From the NCBI GenBank assembly GCA_945878135.1, contig CAMDUL010000003.1, positions 69,972-133,971 of the forward strand: a stretch of DNA of 64,000 bases. Direction: 5' to 3'. Within the stretch, counting starts at the first letter, position 1. The number at the start of each line of letters is the position of its first letter. Made by a program: the position numbers and the translations under genes. The notes beneath the pieces were generated by a model. The model made no database searches. It worked only from the letters and a program-made list of their open reading frames with translations, and had not been told where the DNA came from. Positions 34,849 to 43,899 of the stretch are shown in pieces. The stretch comes from Chthoniobacter flavus (GTDB lineage Bacteria > Verrucomicrobiota > Verrucomicrobiia > Chthoniobacterales > JACTMZ01).

Positions 34849-35907
34849 ATGCGCCTGCTTTTCGTCAAGCTTCGCCACATCGGCGATGCCCTGCTCATGA
34901 CGCCGACCCTCGCCGCGGTGAAGCAGATCATGCCGCGCAGCGAGATCTGGGTCCTGGTGCGCCGGGGCACCGAAGGGATTCTCGCCGGCTGCCCGCACAT
35001 CGACCAAGTGCGCACGGCGATGATTCCCGAGCACGGCGCGGCGCGGGAGGCACACCGCGGGGCGGACCGGAAATTGCTCGGAGAATTGCGTGCAGCGCGC
35101 TTCGAGCATGCTTTCGAGCTGAGCGGCGGGGACCGCGGACGGTGGATGACGGCGTTGTCCGGCGCGCGCGGCCGGACGGCCAACGTGGCCAACCGGAGGT
35201 TCCCTTGGTGGTGGCGGCCCGCTTTCAACCGTCCCTCGGCCAGCCGCCGCTACGGATGGCACGAGCTGCAGCGCGACTTTCTGACCGTCGGGGATGTTTT
35301 CCCGCTGCCCGCGGAAATTCCGCCCCTTCGCTTCGATCCGGCTGCCATGCGCCCATGGAATCCGGCGCGGGACCTCGGGGAATTCGCGGTCATTCATGCC
35401 GGAACGCGCTGGGCGAGGAAGTCCTGGCCCGAAGAGCGCTGGATCGAGGCCGGTCGCGCGCTGCTCGGTCGCGTGCCGCGGATCGTGTTGAGCTGCGGAC
35501 CGGATCCGCAGGAGCGGGCGCTCAACCAGCGCCTTTGCGCCGCATTCGGTGCGCAGGCAATCTCGACCGACGGGCAAACGGATTGGACACAGCTGGCTTG
35601 GCTGCTTTCGCGGGCCACACTGTTCGCCGGGGTGGACACCGCGGCGATGCATCTGGCCGCAGCCTGCAACTGCCCGACGGTGGCCCTCTTCGGGGGATCG
35701 AAATATTTCGAATGGTATCCTTGGCGGGTGCGCAGCCGGGTGGTGCGTCCGCAAGACTGGATCGGAGAGGAACGGGCCAACGGCATGCTCGACAGCGCGC
35801 TGATGCGCGAGATCCCGGTGGACAAGGTGATCGCGGCGTTCGACGAAGTGCTCGCGGGCGGCGGTTCGGTGCGCCCGTCGCAAAGTGCGCTAGTACTCGC
35901 GACGTAG
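34849..35907 (+). CDS. Glycosyltransferase family 9 (heptosyltransferase-like)
   Basis: The 352-residue protein starts MRLLFVKLRHIGDALLMTPTLAAVK, the classic GT9 beginning, and continues with VIHAGTRWARKSWP, LFAGVDTAAMHLAAACNCPTVALFG and FEWYPW. GT9 enzymes add heptose to the lipopolysaccharide inner core or similar glycans. The C-terminal end overlaps the isoprenoid synthase gene on the other strand by 18 bases. Confidence 0.9.
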   Translation: MRLLFVKLRHIGDALLMTPTLAAVKQIMPRSEIWVLVRRGTEGILAGCPHIDQVRTAMIPEHGAAREAHRGADRKLLGELRAARFEHAFELSGGDRGRWMTALSGARGRTANVANRRFPWWWRPAFNRPSASRRYGWHELQRDFLTVGDVFPLPAEIPPLRFDPAAMRPWNPARDLGEFAVIHAGTRWARKSWPEERWIEAGRALLGRVPRIVLSCGPDPQERALNQRLCAAFGAQAISTDGQTDWTQLAWLLSRATLFAGVDTAAMHLAAACNCPTVALFGGSKYFEWYPWRVRSRVVRPQDWIGEERANGMLDSALMREIPVDKVIAAFDEVLAGGGSVRPSQSALVLAT

Positions 35908-36780
35908 CATCAGGTCGGCCAGACCGCGCAGGGTCCCGCCGCGTAGACCGAGGGGTCGCAAGGCCGCGACCGCATCCGCGGTCCAACGGGCCGCGAGTTC
36001 GCGCGAGCGCGGCAGACCGAACAGGGCGGGAAAGGTCATTTTGCCGGCGGCGGCGTCTTTGCCCGCGGATTTGCCGAGCATTTTCGCGCTTTGAGTGGCA
36101 TCAAGGATGTCGTCTTGGATCTGGAAGGCGAGACCGAGGGCGAAGCCGAAGCGGTCGAGCGAGCCGACCTTCGCTCTTGGCGCCCCGGCACACATGGCGC
36201 CGAGCTTGAGTGCGGCGCGCAGCAGCATGCCGGTCTTGGCGGCGTGGATGAAATAGAGCGCGGGCTCGGAAGGTTTGCGTCCTTCCGCCTCGAGATCGGC
36301 CACTTGTCCGGCAATGAGACCGCGCGACCCGGCGGCGCGGGCCAGTTCGGCAACGAGATCGGCCGCGCTATAGGGGGCGCGCGGTTTGGCAGCGGCCAAC
36401 AGCGCAAAGGCCTCCGTGAGCAGCGCATCGCCGGCCAGGACAGCAGGGCCCTCGCCGAACACGACGTGGGAGGTCGGCTTGCCGCGGCGAAGATCGTCAT
36501 CATCCATGCACGGAAGGTCATCATGGATGAGGGAGTAAGCGTGGACCATTTCGATGGCGCAGGCCGCCGGCAAGGAAAGACGCGCGGTGCCGCCGCAAGC
36601 CTCGGACGCGGCGCAGCAAAGGAGCGGGCGCAGGCGCTTGCCGCCGGAGAGCAAGCTGTAGCGCATGGCGCGATGGATGGTTGCCGGCTTGGTTTTCGCC
36701 GCGGGGACGGACGAGCGGAGGGATGTATCGACCAGCGCGCGGGTGCGTTTGATCCAGCGGTTCAATTCGGCAGGGGTCAT
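35890..36780 (-). CDS. Farnesyl/geranylgeranyl diphosphate synthase
   Basis: The 296-residue prenyltransferase has the first Asp-rich motif in DDLPCMDDDDLRRGKPTSH, the second QIQDDILD, and GGKRLRPLL. This matches short-chain polyprenyl synthases of the IspA/GGPPS type, which extend isopentenyl diphosphate to C15 or C20. Chain length cannot be set by eye. The ATG at 36780 (MTPAELNRW) overlaps the polX stop by four bases. It may supply precursors for menaquinone or undecaprenyl lipids. Confidence 0.93.
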   Translation of the reverse strand: MTPAELNRWIKRTRALVDTSLRSSVPAAKTKPATIHRAMRYSLLSGGKRLRPLLCCAASEACGGTARLSLPAACAIEMVHAYSLIHDDLPCMDDDDLRRGKPTSHVVFGEGPAVLAGDALLTEAFALLAAAKPRAPYSAADLVAELARAAGSRGLIAGQVADLEAEGRKPSEPALYFIHAAKTGMLLRAALKLGAMCAGAPRAKVGSLDRFGFALGLAFQIQDDILDATQSAKMLGKSAGKDAAAGKMTFPALFGLPRSRELAARWTADAVAALRPLGLRGGTLRGLADLMLRREY

Positions 36781-38528
36781 GACTTGTGCGCCTTTCGCTT
36801 TGCTTCCAAGGCGGGAATGACTTGTTTCAGGGACAGACAATTCACCACGTCGTTCCTGGTCAGCCAGCCTTTGCGCGCGGCGCCGATGCCGAAGTAAAGA
36901 TTCTGCAACCCCTCGGTCGAATGGGCGTCCGGGTTGATGACGCATTTCACCCCTTTTTCTTTGGCCAAGCGCCACCAGCGCCAGTCCATATCGAGGCGGT
37001 GCGGATCGGCATTCAGCTCGATGAAAGTCCCGGTCTCCGCGGCGGCTTCGATCACGGCGGGAATATTGACGGCGTAGGAATCACGCTTGAGGAGAATACG
37101 GCCGGTCAGGTGGCCGAGCATGGTGACATGAGGATTCTCCATCGCTCGGATGAGCCGCTTGGTCATTTCGGCTTCGCCCAGGGTGAAGGACGAATGGACG
37201 CTGGCCACGACGTAGTCGAGTTGCGCGAGGACGCTGTCGCTGAAGTCGAGTGCGCCGTCCTTGAGGATATCGCACTCGGTGCCGCTGAAGAGACGGAAGC
37301 CGTCGAAGTCCTGGTTCAAACTTTTGATTTCCGCGATTTGCTTTTTCAGGCGCGCGGGGTCGAGTCCGTTGGCTTGGACGGACGCTTTGCTGTGGTCGGC
37401 GATACCGAGGTACTCGAGTCCGAGTTCCTGCGCGGCAGCAGCCATTTCGGCCAGGGTGTTGCGTCCATCGCTGGCTCGCGTGTGGTTGTGGAAGGTGCCT
37501 TTGAGCTGCTCGAGTTTGACCAGGTCGGGGAGCTTGTGCTTTGTCGCAGCCTCCAATTCGCCGCGGTTTTCCCGCAATTCGGGCTCGATGTAATCGAAGC
37601 CGAATAATTCGTAGATGTCGCGCTCGTCGCGGATCTCGGGGATTTCCGGCGCGTCTTTTCTGACCGCGGCGAGACGGTATTCGTTGAGGGTCCATCCTCG
37701 GTCCTGGGCCAAACCCCGGAGCACGATATTGTGTTCCTTGCTCCCGGTGAAATACATCAGGGCGAAGGGATACTCCTCGTCGGAGACCACGCGGAGGTCG
37801 GCTTGGAGGCCGTTCTTGAGCACGACGCTCGATTTGGTATCGCCGGCGGCGAGGACGCTTTCGACCAGCGGGTGCTCGCGGAAGGCTTGTGAGATGGCGG
37901 ACGGGTTTTTCGTCGAAACAATGATGTCGATGTCGTGGACGGTTTCGTTGCGGCGGCGCGTGCTGCCGCCGGCGGAGAGACGGATGGTGTCCGGGTGCGC
38001 CCGCAGATCGTCGAGCAAGGTGGCCGAGGCGTGGGCGGCGACGGATGCGAGATGGCGTCCCGCGCCTTGCTTGAGCGTGGCGAGACCGTGGAGGATTTTT
38101 TCCTGCGTCTTGGCGCCGAAGCCATCGAGGGTGGCGACTTTGTTGTCCTGGCAGGCTTTTTCCAGATCGGCGAGCGAAGCGACTTGGAGTTTTTCGTAGA
38201 GGGCCTTGATTTTTTTCGGACCGAGGCCGGGCACGTCGAAGAGCTCGAATAATTTCGGCGGGAACTGGGCGACGAGTTCGTCATAGTAGGGGAGCTTTCC
38301 GGTGGTGACGAGGGTCGAGATTTTTTCGCGGAGGGCGTCACCGATACCCGGGATGCCTTTCAATTTATCTTCGCGGACGAGCGTGCCGAGGTCGTCTTCG
38401 AGCATTTCGAGGGCGCGCGCGCCGTTGTGGTAGGCACGGATCTTGAATGGATTTTCGCCTTGGAGCTCGAGCAAAAGGGCGATGCGCTCGAGGACTTCGA
38501 TGACTTGGTCGCGGGTGGCGGAAGGCAT
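36777..38528 (-). CDS. polX: PolX-type DNA polymerase with PHP domain
   Basis: The 583-residue protein has the bacterial PolX layout: N-terminal 8-kDa-like and helix-hairpin-helix regions (KGIPGIGDALREKI, DVPGLGPKKIKALYEKL), a polymerase core with STRRRNETVHDIDIIVS, where Asp residues bind metal, and a C-terminal PHP domain (HNHTRASDGRNTLAEM, IADHSKAS, ADPHRLDMDW, NPDAHSTEG) giving 3'-5' exonuclease activity. It likely works in base-excision or gap repair. The stop overlaps the prenyl synthase start by four bases. Confidence 0.95.
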   Translation of the reverse strand: MPSATRDQVIEVLERIALLLELQGENPFKIRAYHNGARALEMLEDDLGTLVREDKLKGIPGIGDALREKISTLVTTGKLPYYDELVAQFPPKLFELFDVPGLGPKKIKALYEKLQVASLADLEKACQDNKVATLDGFGAKTQEKILHGLATLKQGAGRHLASVAAHASATLLDDLRAHPDTIRLSAGGSTRRRNETVHDIDIIVSTKNPSAISQAFREHPLVESVLAAGDTKSSVVLKNGLQADLRVVSDEEYPFALMYFTGSKEHNIVLRGLAQDRGWTLNEYRLAAVRKDAPEIPEIRDERDIYELFGFDYIEPELRENRGELEAATKHKLPDLVKLEQLKGTFHNHTRASDGRNTLAEMAAAAQELGLEYLGIADHSKASVQANGLDPARLKKQIAEIKSLNQDFDGFRLFSGTECDILKDGALDFSDSVLAQLDYVVASVHSSFTLGEAEMTKRLIRAMENPHVTMLGHLTGRILLKRDSYAVNIPAVIEAAAETGTFIELNADPHRLDMDWRWWRLAKEKGVKCVINPDAHSTEGLQNLYFGIGAARKGWLTRNDVVNCLSLKQVIPALEAKRKAHKS

Positions 38529-38594
38529 GAGGGAAGTGTAGCCGCGGCAGTCTGTGCGGGGCAGATAAAAACAGACGCTCCCCTCCCTCGACTT

Positions 38595-38621
38595 GTAGCG
38601 GCAATCTATGACCGCCGCTAC
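38595..38621. repeat. Short copy of the GTAGCGGC palindrome family
   Basis: Arms GTAGCGGC (38595-38602) and GCCGCTAC (38614-38621) flank an 11-base loop whose TCTATGACC text is shared with the 22-base repeat at 31063-31135. It lies between the polX start and the end of the next gene on the same strand, as a collapsed form of that element. Confidence 0.7.
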
Positions 38622-38652
38622 CGGATGGAAAGAAGGCCGCGCCTCAGCGCAG

Positions 38653-39429
38653 TCAAGGCACGTAGGTGGCGAGGCGGTTGCGCCAGCCGGGGAGCCAGCG
38701 TTTTTCGCCTCGGGCCGGGGGCGAGAGTTCGACGCGGCGGGTCAGGGCGCGGTCGGCGCTTTTGGAGAAGGCGGCGGTGGGCGACCCGGAGTCGGACATG
38801 CCGGCGAGCACTTGGAGCAAGCCCCAGCCTTCGCCTTGGTAGCGTTCGGTCGGCGAGGTCCCCTCGCCTTTGAAGTTCACGTAGTCCATGAGCGGGTACA
38901 GCCCGCCGGGAGCGTTGGCCACGCGGTAAAAATTGCGGCGGATTTTTTCGCGTTCGGATGCCGGCGCGGCGGCGAGCATCTGCGGCAACGCGCCTTCCAG
39001 ACGCAGGGCGGCGAAGCGGGCTTGCGGTCCGACCGTGGAGGCCAGCAGCGAGCGGAGTTGCTCCATGCGGGGCGAACGGAAGTCGGCCATGAAAGCGGCA
39101 CGGTCGGGCCACGGGCAGGCTTTGGCCGCGGCGAGCCAGCCGGGGAGCTTCACGCCATGCGAATCGAGATAATCTTTGAGCGCGGGGAAGCTTTCTTTGA
39201 AAGGTCCGCGCTGGCCCTGCGGATACCAGATGAAGTGACCGATGCCGAGGGACGGAAAATCCTCTCCTTTGTTCCACGCAGTTAGGCCGTCGCGGGTGCC
39301 CGCGCATTCGTTGCGCCAGATCTTTTGGCCGATGCGGTCGGCTTCGGCGTCGGAGATTTTGATTTCGCCGGCGGAGGCGGAAGCCGCCCCGAGGACGAGG
39401 AGCAGGACAGCGACGCGGCGCGGACTCAC
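38653..39429 (-). CDS. Conserved secreted protein of unknown function
   Basis: The 258-residue protein has a signal peptide (through ASASA). Typical segments are IGQKIWRNECAGTRDGLTAWN, FPSLGIGHFIWYPQGQRGPF, ESFPALKDYL and EGWGLLQVL. These recur in a bacterial family that I know only as unnamed; the WN, GHF and YP pattern recalls lysozyme-like folds, but I cannot verify catalytic residues. It precedes polX in the reverse direction and follows dnaN by 11 bases on the same strand, so it may be read from the dnaN transcript. Confidence 0.65.
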   Translation of the reverse strand: MSPRRVAVLLLVLGAASASAGEIKISDAEADRIGQKIWRNECAGTRDGLTAWNKGEDFPSLGIGHFIWYPQGQRGPFKESFPALKDYLDSHGVKLPGWLAAAKACPWPDRAAFMADFRSPRMEQLRSLLASTVGPQARFAALRLEGALPQMLAAAPASEREKIRRNFYRVANAPGGLYPLMDYVNFKGEGTSPTERYQGEGWGLLQVLAGMSDSGSPTAAFSKSADRALTRRVELSPPARGEKRWLPGWRNRLATYVP

Positions 39430-39440
39430 GGGGTGGCGCG

Positions 39441-40541
39441 TCAGGCCCCGACGCGCATGGGCATGAGCACGTAGACGAAGGGGGCGTTGATTTTGATCAC
39501 GCCGGGGCTGATGTCGTCGATGAGCTCGAAATGGATTTCGTCTTCGCTCAAGTAACGCAGCGGGGCCATGAGGAATTCGGGGTTGAAGGCGATGGAGATG
39601 TCCTTGCCTTTGTAGCTCACGGCCATTTCCTCGCGGGCCTCGCCGACTTCGGGGGTGTTCGAGGTGATTTCGATTTTGCCCTTGGTGAAATTGAGGCGGA
39701 CGGAGGCGGTTTTCTCGGTGTTGAGGAGGGAAACGCGGCGGACGGCGTTGAGCAGGGTCTCGCGCTCGACGGTGACGCGCTCGTTGACCTTGGTCGGGAT
39801 GACCTGGACGTAGTTCGGGTAGTTACCCTCGACGAGTTTGGAAATCAGGGTGGTCGGACCGCAGTCGAACTGGACCATGTTTTGCGCGAGGCGGATGACA
39901 ACCTCGCCGTCGTCCTTGAGGGCGCGCATCAGTTCGGTGATGGCTTTGGTACGGACGATGAATTCGCGCTCCTGGCTGGACGGGATCTCGAGGTCGTTGA
40001 CCTCGGCGAGGGCGAGGCGGCGTCCGTCGGTCGCCACGAGGGTGAGCTTGTCGCCTTTGAAGGAGAAAAAGATGCCATTGAGGACGTAGCGCGTCTCGTC
40101 GAGGGAGATGGCGTAATGGGTTTTGCGCAGGCCGTCCTTGAGGTCGGAGGCCTTGAGCTTGAATTCGACGGCGCTGTCGAAGGCGGGGAGACCCGGGAAC
40201 TCGGCCTCGGGCATGCCGAAGATCTTGTAGACACCGGCGCCGCTTTTCAGCGTGGCCATGCTTTTGGCGTCGACCTCGACCTCGATGTCGGTTTTGGGCA
40301 GGTCTTTGACCAGCGTGCTGATCCGGCGGGCAGGCAGCGTGGTGGCGCCGGATTTGCCGACTTTTGCTTCGACCCTGGTACGGACGGTGAAATCGAGATC
40401 GGTCGAGGTGAGGACCAACTCCCCGTTGGCGGCCTGCAGGAGGACATTGGAAAGAATAGGGAGGGTGCTGCGCGGGTTGACGGCGCTGACGGCATTTTGC
40501 AACCCCTCGGCGAAGGCGTCCTGCGGTATGGTGAATTTCAT
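39441..40541 (-). CDS. dnaN: DNA polymerase III beta sliding clamp
   Basis: The 366-residue protein is the sliding clamp, with three repeats of the clamp fold. Recognisable parts are MKFTIPQDAFAEGLQNAVSAV (start), RSTLPILSNVLL, TLPARRISTLVKDLP, GIFFSFKGDKLTLVATDGRRLA, and the C-terminal VYVLMPMRV that carries the M-P-M-R hydrophobic-pocket end. It follows dnaA by 63 bases, the usual bacterial order. Confidence 0.97.
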   Translation of the reverse strand: MKFTIPQDAFAEGLQNAVSAVNPRSTLPILSNVLLQAANGELVLTSTDLDFTVRTRVEAKVGKSGATTLPARRISTLVKDLPKTDIEVEVDAKSMATLKSGAGVYKIFGMPEAEFPGLPAFDSAVEFKLKASDLKDGLRKTHYAISLDETRYVLNGIFFSFKGDKLTLVATDGRRLALAEVNDLEIPSSQEREFIVRTKAITELMRALKDDGEVVIRLAQNMVQFDCGPTTLISKLVEGNYPNYVQVIPTKVNERVTVERETLLNAVRRVSLLNTEKTASVRLNFTKGKIEITSNTPEVGEAREEMAVSYKGKDISIAFNPEFLMAPLRYLSEDEIHFELIDDISPGVIKINAPFVYVLMPMRVGA

Positions 40542-40604
40542 GATGGGTCTTGGGCGGCGCGGAGCCTTATGTCCGAAAATAAACCTTTGCTGTCAAAGCC
40601 TTCT

Positions 40605-42077
40605 TCACCTTTGCAGCGCGGTTTCGAGGAAACGGACGATTTGGCGCAGGCTCTCCTGCTTGTCCATGCGGTTCTGCACCGTCTTGCAGGCGTGAATGAC
40701 CGTGCCGTGGTCGCGACCGCCGAAAGCTTCACCGATGTCCTGCAGGGAGGATTTGGTCAGGCGCCGGGAAATGAACATGGCGACCTGGCGCGGGAAGGCG
40801 ATGTTGGCCGGGCGGCGCTTGCTCGTCATGTCGGCCAGACGCACATCGTAATGCTCGGCCACCTTGCGCTGCACCTGGTCGATGGAGACGGCGCGGCGCG
40901 CTTCTTCCTGCAAAATGTCGCGGAGGACGTGCTCGATGGAGTCGTCGGTCAGGGGACGGCCGCTCAGCGAGGAGAAAGAGGCGACGCGCAGGAGCGCACC
41001 CTCGAGACGGCGGACGTTGGATTTGACGCGGTGGGCCAGGTATTCGAGGACGTGGTTGGGGAGGCTGACATCAAGGCCGGCGGCTTTTTTGCGCAAAATA
41101 GCGAGGCGCGTCTCCATATCCGGCGGCTGAAGCTCGGCCGTCAGGCCCCACTCGAAACGGGAGACCAGACGTTGCTCGAGTTGCGCGATCTCGCTGGGCG
41201 GCTGGTCGCTGGAGAGGACGATCTGTTTGCGGCCCTCGAACAGTGAATTGAAGGTGTGGAAAAACTCCTCCTGCGAGCGCTCCTTGCCGGCCAGGAACTG
41301 GATGTCGTCGATGAGCAGGATGTCGGCCTGACGGTAACGGCGGCGGAATTTGACCAGGGAGTTGGTCTGGATGGCGTTGATGAACTCGTTGGTGAAGGTC
41401 TCGCTGCGGACATACGCCACCTTGGTGCCGCGGCGCGAGGCGGCCAGATGGTGGCCGATCGCTTGCAGAAGGTGCGTCTTGCCGAGGCCGACCCCTCCGT
41501 GGATGAACAGGGGGTTGTAGGTGCGGGCGGGTGACTTAGCCACGGCCAAAGAGGCGGCGTGGGCAAATTCACTGTTCGCTCCGACCACAAAGGTGTCGAA
41601 CACGTAGTGCGGATTGAGTCCGCGGGCCCCGGCCACCCCGCCGGGCTCCGGCGTTTCCGCCGATGCTTCCACTTCCGGGATGGACGACGTCTCCGGGGGC
41701 GCACCATTGTCCACTTGGAAAGCGACCTTGCGCCGGCCGCCGAAGACCGTCATGAGGGCGGCTTGCAACTGGGGGCCGTAATTACTTTCGATCCACACCT
41801 GGTAGATGCTGTTGGGAATGACCAGCGTGACGCCGGATGCGTCGGCCCCGGCCAGGCTCAATGTGGAAAACCAGCGGTCGAAAACACCGTCTCCCAATTC
41901 GGCCCGCAAGGCCGATGAAATCTGGACCCAGAGGCTCCCGAGGTCGGTCCCGGGAAGGGAGTTATTCACCGGAGCGGATGGAGTTGTTTGCGCCGGTGCG
42001 GGGGTGGAGCGGGAAACGCGACCGGTGACGGCCTTGGAGGCGCGGCACTTGGGGCGCGGGGGAATCGAGCGGGGCAT
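40605..42077 (-). CDS. dnaA: Chromosomal replication initiator DnaA
   Basis: The 490-residue protein has domain I (SLWVQISSALRAELGDGVFDRWFSTL), a variable linker, AAA+ domain III (Walker A GGVGLGKTHLLQAIG, Walker B LLIDDIQFLAGK) and domain IV with the DNA-recognition signature FGGRDHGTVIHACKTV. About 45 poorly conserved residues precede domain I, so a later start is possible. It initiates replication by binding DnaA boxes; two near-consensus boxes lie upstream. It lies upstream of dnaN. Confidence 0.97.
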   Translation of the reverse strand: MPRSIPPRPKCRASKAVTGRVSRSTPAPAQTTPSAPVNNSLPGTDLGSLWVQISSALRAELGDGVFDRWFSTLSLAGADASGVTLVIPNSIYQVWIESNYGPQLQAALMTVFGGRRKVAFQVDNGAPPETSSIPEVEASAETPEPGGVAGARGLNPHYVFDTFVVGANSEFAHAASLAVAKSPARTYNPLFIHGGVGLGKTHLLQAIGHHLAASRRGTKVAYVRSETFTNEFINAIQTNSLVKFRRRYRQADILLIDDIQFLAGKERSQEEFFHTFNSLFEGRKQIVLSSDQPPSEIAQLEQRLVSRFEWGLTAELQPPDMETRLAILRKKAAGLDVSLPNHVLEYLAHRVKSNVRRLEGALLRVASFSSLSGRPLTDDSIEHVLRDILQEEARRAVSIDQVQRKVAEHYDVRLADMTSKRRPANIAFPRQVAMFISRRLTKSSLQDIGEAFGGRDHGTVIHACKTVQNRMDKQESLRQIVRFLETALQR

Positions 42078-42344
42078 GTTTTATTCTGTTAAATCCGGCC
42101 CGGAAAATTTTCGCGCCTGTCGGATCCACGGCAAGTCGTGGCGGATTCCGACCGGAAGGGACGCAAGGTCTGCTGCAACGCGCGGGGCCGGAGGCCGGAA
42201 GCCGTGGAACTCGTATTCACAAGTTGTTCACAGGAATCCTGACATTCATTCGGCGTCACAGACGCAGAGCGTATCGGGCCGGAAAATCGCGCTCAAGAAC
42301 TTTGGCGGCGTTTGTAAACTTTTTGTCAAAATCGCTTGACCCAC
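42078..42344. promoter_or_regulatory. dnaA upstream region with two DnaA boxes, candidate oriC
   Basis: This 267-base gap contains GTATTCACA (42213-42221) and TTGTTCACA (42224-42232), each one mismatch from TTATTCACA, two bases apart and in the same orientation. An A/T-rich stretch with runs of A and T lies at about 42305-42340. Such layout is usual for dnaA autoregulation and for some bacterial origins. The number of boxes visible here is small for a full origin, so I score it as a candidate only. Otherwise I see no gene here. Confidence 0.45.
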
Positions 42345-43889
42345 CTACGCCGCGCGCGGGGCTTGTGTTTTCCGGCCCAGAGCGATGCCGCAGGCCAGCG
42401 TGAGCAGACAAGTGACGGGGTAAAGCCACGCGAAGTTGATTTTCGGACGCCACGCCGCGGCCTGTTCCGTGGTGATGGCGCCGAGCGCGGCGAGGATGTT
42501 GTAAAGGTCCGGACGCGCCCAGAGCACCAGCAACACGGAAATGACGGTGCCTATGACAATACCGCGGATGTCGCGACGCAGAGGACTGAGCGCGAGGAGA
42601 AAGGCGGCGAGCATCGGACCGTAGGTATAAGCCACCATGCCGAAGGCCAACGAGAGCAGGTTGATCTGCCCGCGCACGGCCTGCAGTCCCACCGCCATGA
42701 GAATGAGCGCGATCCCCCACCCGACCACGGCGAAGCGTGATTGCACGATCAAGCGCCGTTGGTCCGCGGCCTCGAGTCCGTCCTTGCCGTGCCACAGCGC
42801 CATTGACGTCTGCGCCAACGCGGCCAACGCCGAATCCAAACTCGAAATGGCCGCGGCAAAAGCACCGGCGAGGATGAGTCCGCTCAACCCCGGAGGAAGG
42901 ACGGTGGTGATCCACACGGGAAACACCGAATCGGTATCCTTCGCGAAAAGCGCCGCCTCCGCGGGCGTTGGCGGGCGCTGTTGGTAGTAGACAAAGAGCG
43001 CCGCGCCGACCGCGAGCATGAGCACGGTGACGAGCAGCGAGATGCTGCTGGCCATGACCGCCTTCGAGGCATCCTGCGCGTTGCGGCAGCAGAACATGCG
43101 CTGGGCCATCACCTGGTCGGTGCCGAAGGCGGCCACATTCTGGAAAGGCATGGCGAGCAGGCCGACCCAGAGGGTGAATTGCACGTCGGGATTGGTCGAA
43201 AGATCGAGCACCCGCAATTTGCCGGCCGCACCGGCTTCCGCCAGGAACGCGGCGAAACCGCCGTCGATGCCGGACATGAGCACGGCAAAGGCGAGCAACC
43301 CGCCGCCGATGAAAACGAAGAACTGGATGACGTCGGTCCAGATCACCGTGGTCATGCCACCCATCAGCGTCCATCCGATGGCAAACAGCCCGATAATGAC
43401 AATGCACCACTCGAAAGCCAGGCCGGTCACGGTCCACAAAATCAGCGCGGTGACAAGCAGGCGCACGCTTTGTCCGAGGATCGATCCGACAAAAAACAGC
43501 GCCGTGGTGAAAGCCCGCGCTCCCGCCCCGAGGCGCGACTGCATGTAGTCGTAGGGGCTGAAAATGCCGCGCTCGTAGAAGACTTTGACGAACCAGATCC
43601 CGACGATGAACCGCGCCATGAGCGAGCCGATCCCCCATTGCAGGTAGGTAAAGTCGCCGCCCGCGGCAAAGACCATGCCGGGCACACCGATGAAAGTGAT
43701 CGCGCTGATCTCCGTGGCGATGATCGAACCGCTGACCGCCGGCCACGGCAACGATCGTCCCGCGAGGAAAAAATCCTGCATGGTCGACTGCTTGCCGCGC
43801 AGCGCATGGCCGATCCACGTGGTGAGCAGCAAGTAGGCGGCAAGGACCACCCAGTCGATCCAGAGAAAATGGGTATGGACGCCTTCCAT
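42345..43889 (-). CDS. Sodium:solute symporter (SSF) family protein
   Basis: The 514-residue protein has about 13 membrane spans and the SSF pattern: FFLAGRSLPWPAVSGSIIATEISAITFIGVPG (given in part), QWGIGSLMARFIVGIW, TGLAFEWCIVIIGLFAIGWTLMGGMTTVIWTD and LSGLILAGAFAAAISSLDSAL. It couples Na+ to solute uptake; the solute (sugar, proline, iodide-like or other) cannot be assigned. It sits 10 bases behind argA on the same strand and upstream of dnaA. Confidence 0.9.
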   Translation of the reverse strand: MEGVHTHFLWIDWVVLAAYLLLTTWIGHALRGKQSTMQDFFLAGRSLPWPAVSGSIIATEISAITFIGVPGMVFAAGGDFTYLQWGIGSLMARFIVGIWFVKVFYERGIFSPYDYMQSRLGAGARAFTTALFFVGSILGQSVRLLVTALILWTVTGLAFEWCIVIIGLFAIGWTLMGGMTTVIWTDVIQFFVFIGGGLLAFAVLMSGIDGGFAAFLAEAGAAGKLRVLDLSTNPDVQFTLWVGLLAMPFQNVAAFGTDQVMAQRMFCCRNAQDASKAVMASSISLLVTVLMLAVGAALFVYYQQRPPTPAEAALFAKDTDSVFPVWITTVLPPGLSGLILAGAFAAAISSLDSALAALAQTSMALWHGKDGLEAADQRRLIVQSRFAVVGWGIALILMAVGLQAVRGQINLLSLAFGMVAYTYGPMLAAFLLALSPLRRDIRGIVIGTVISVLLVLWARPDLYNILAALGAITTEQAAAWRPKINFAWLYPVTCLLTLACGIALGRKTQAPRAA

Positions 43890-43899
43890 GGAAGCCGGC

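Noticed and set aside
34423-35883. Frame upstream of kdsD on the minus strand
   Set aside because: It runs antisense to the heptosyltransferase-like gene and does not continue the SIS domain; KdsD starts at MDYLSKARR.
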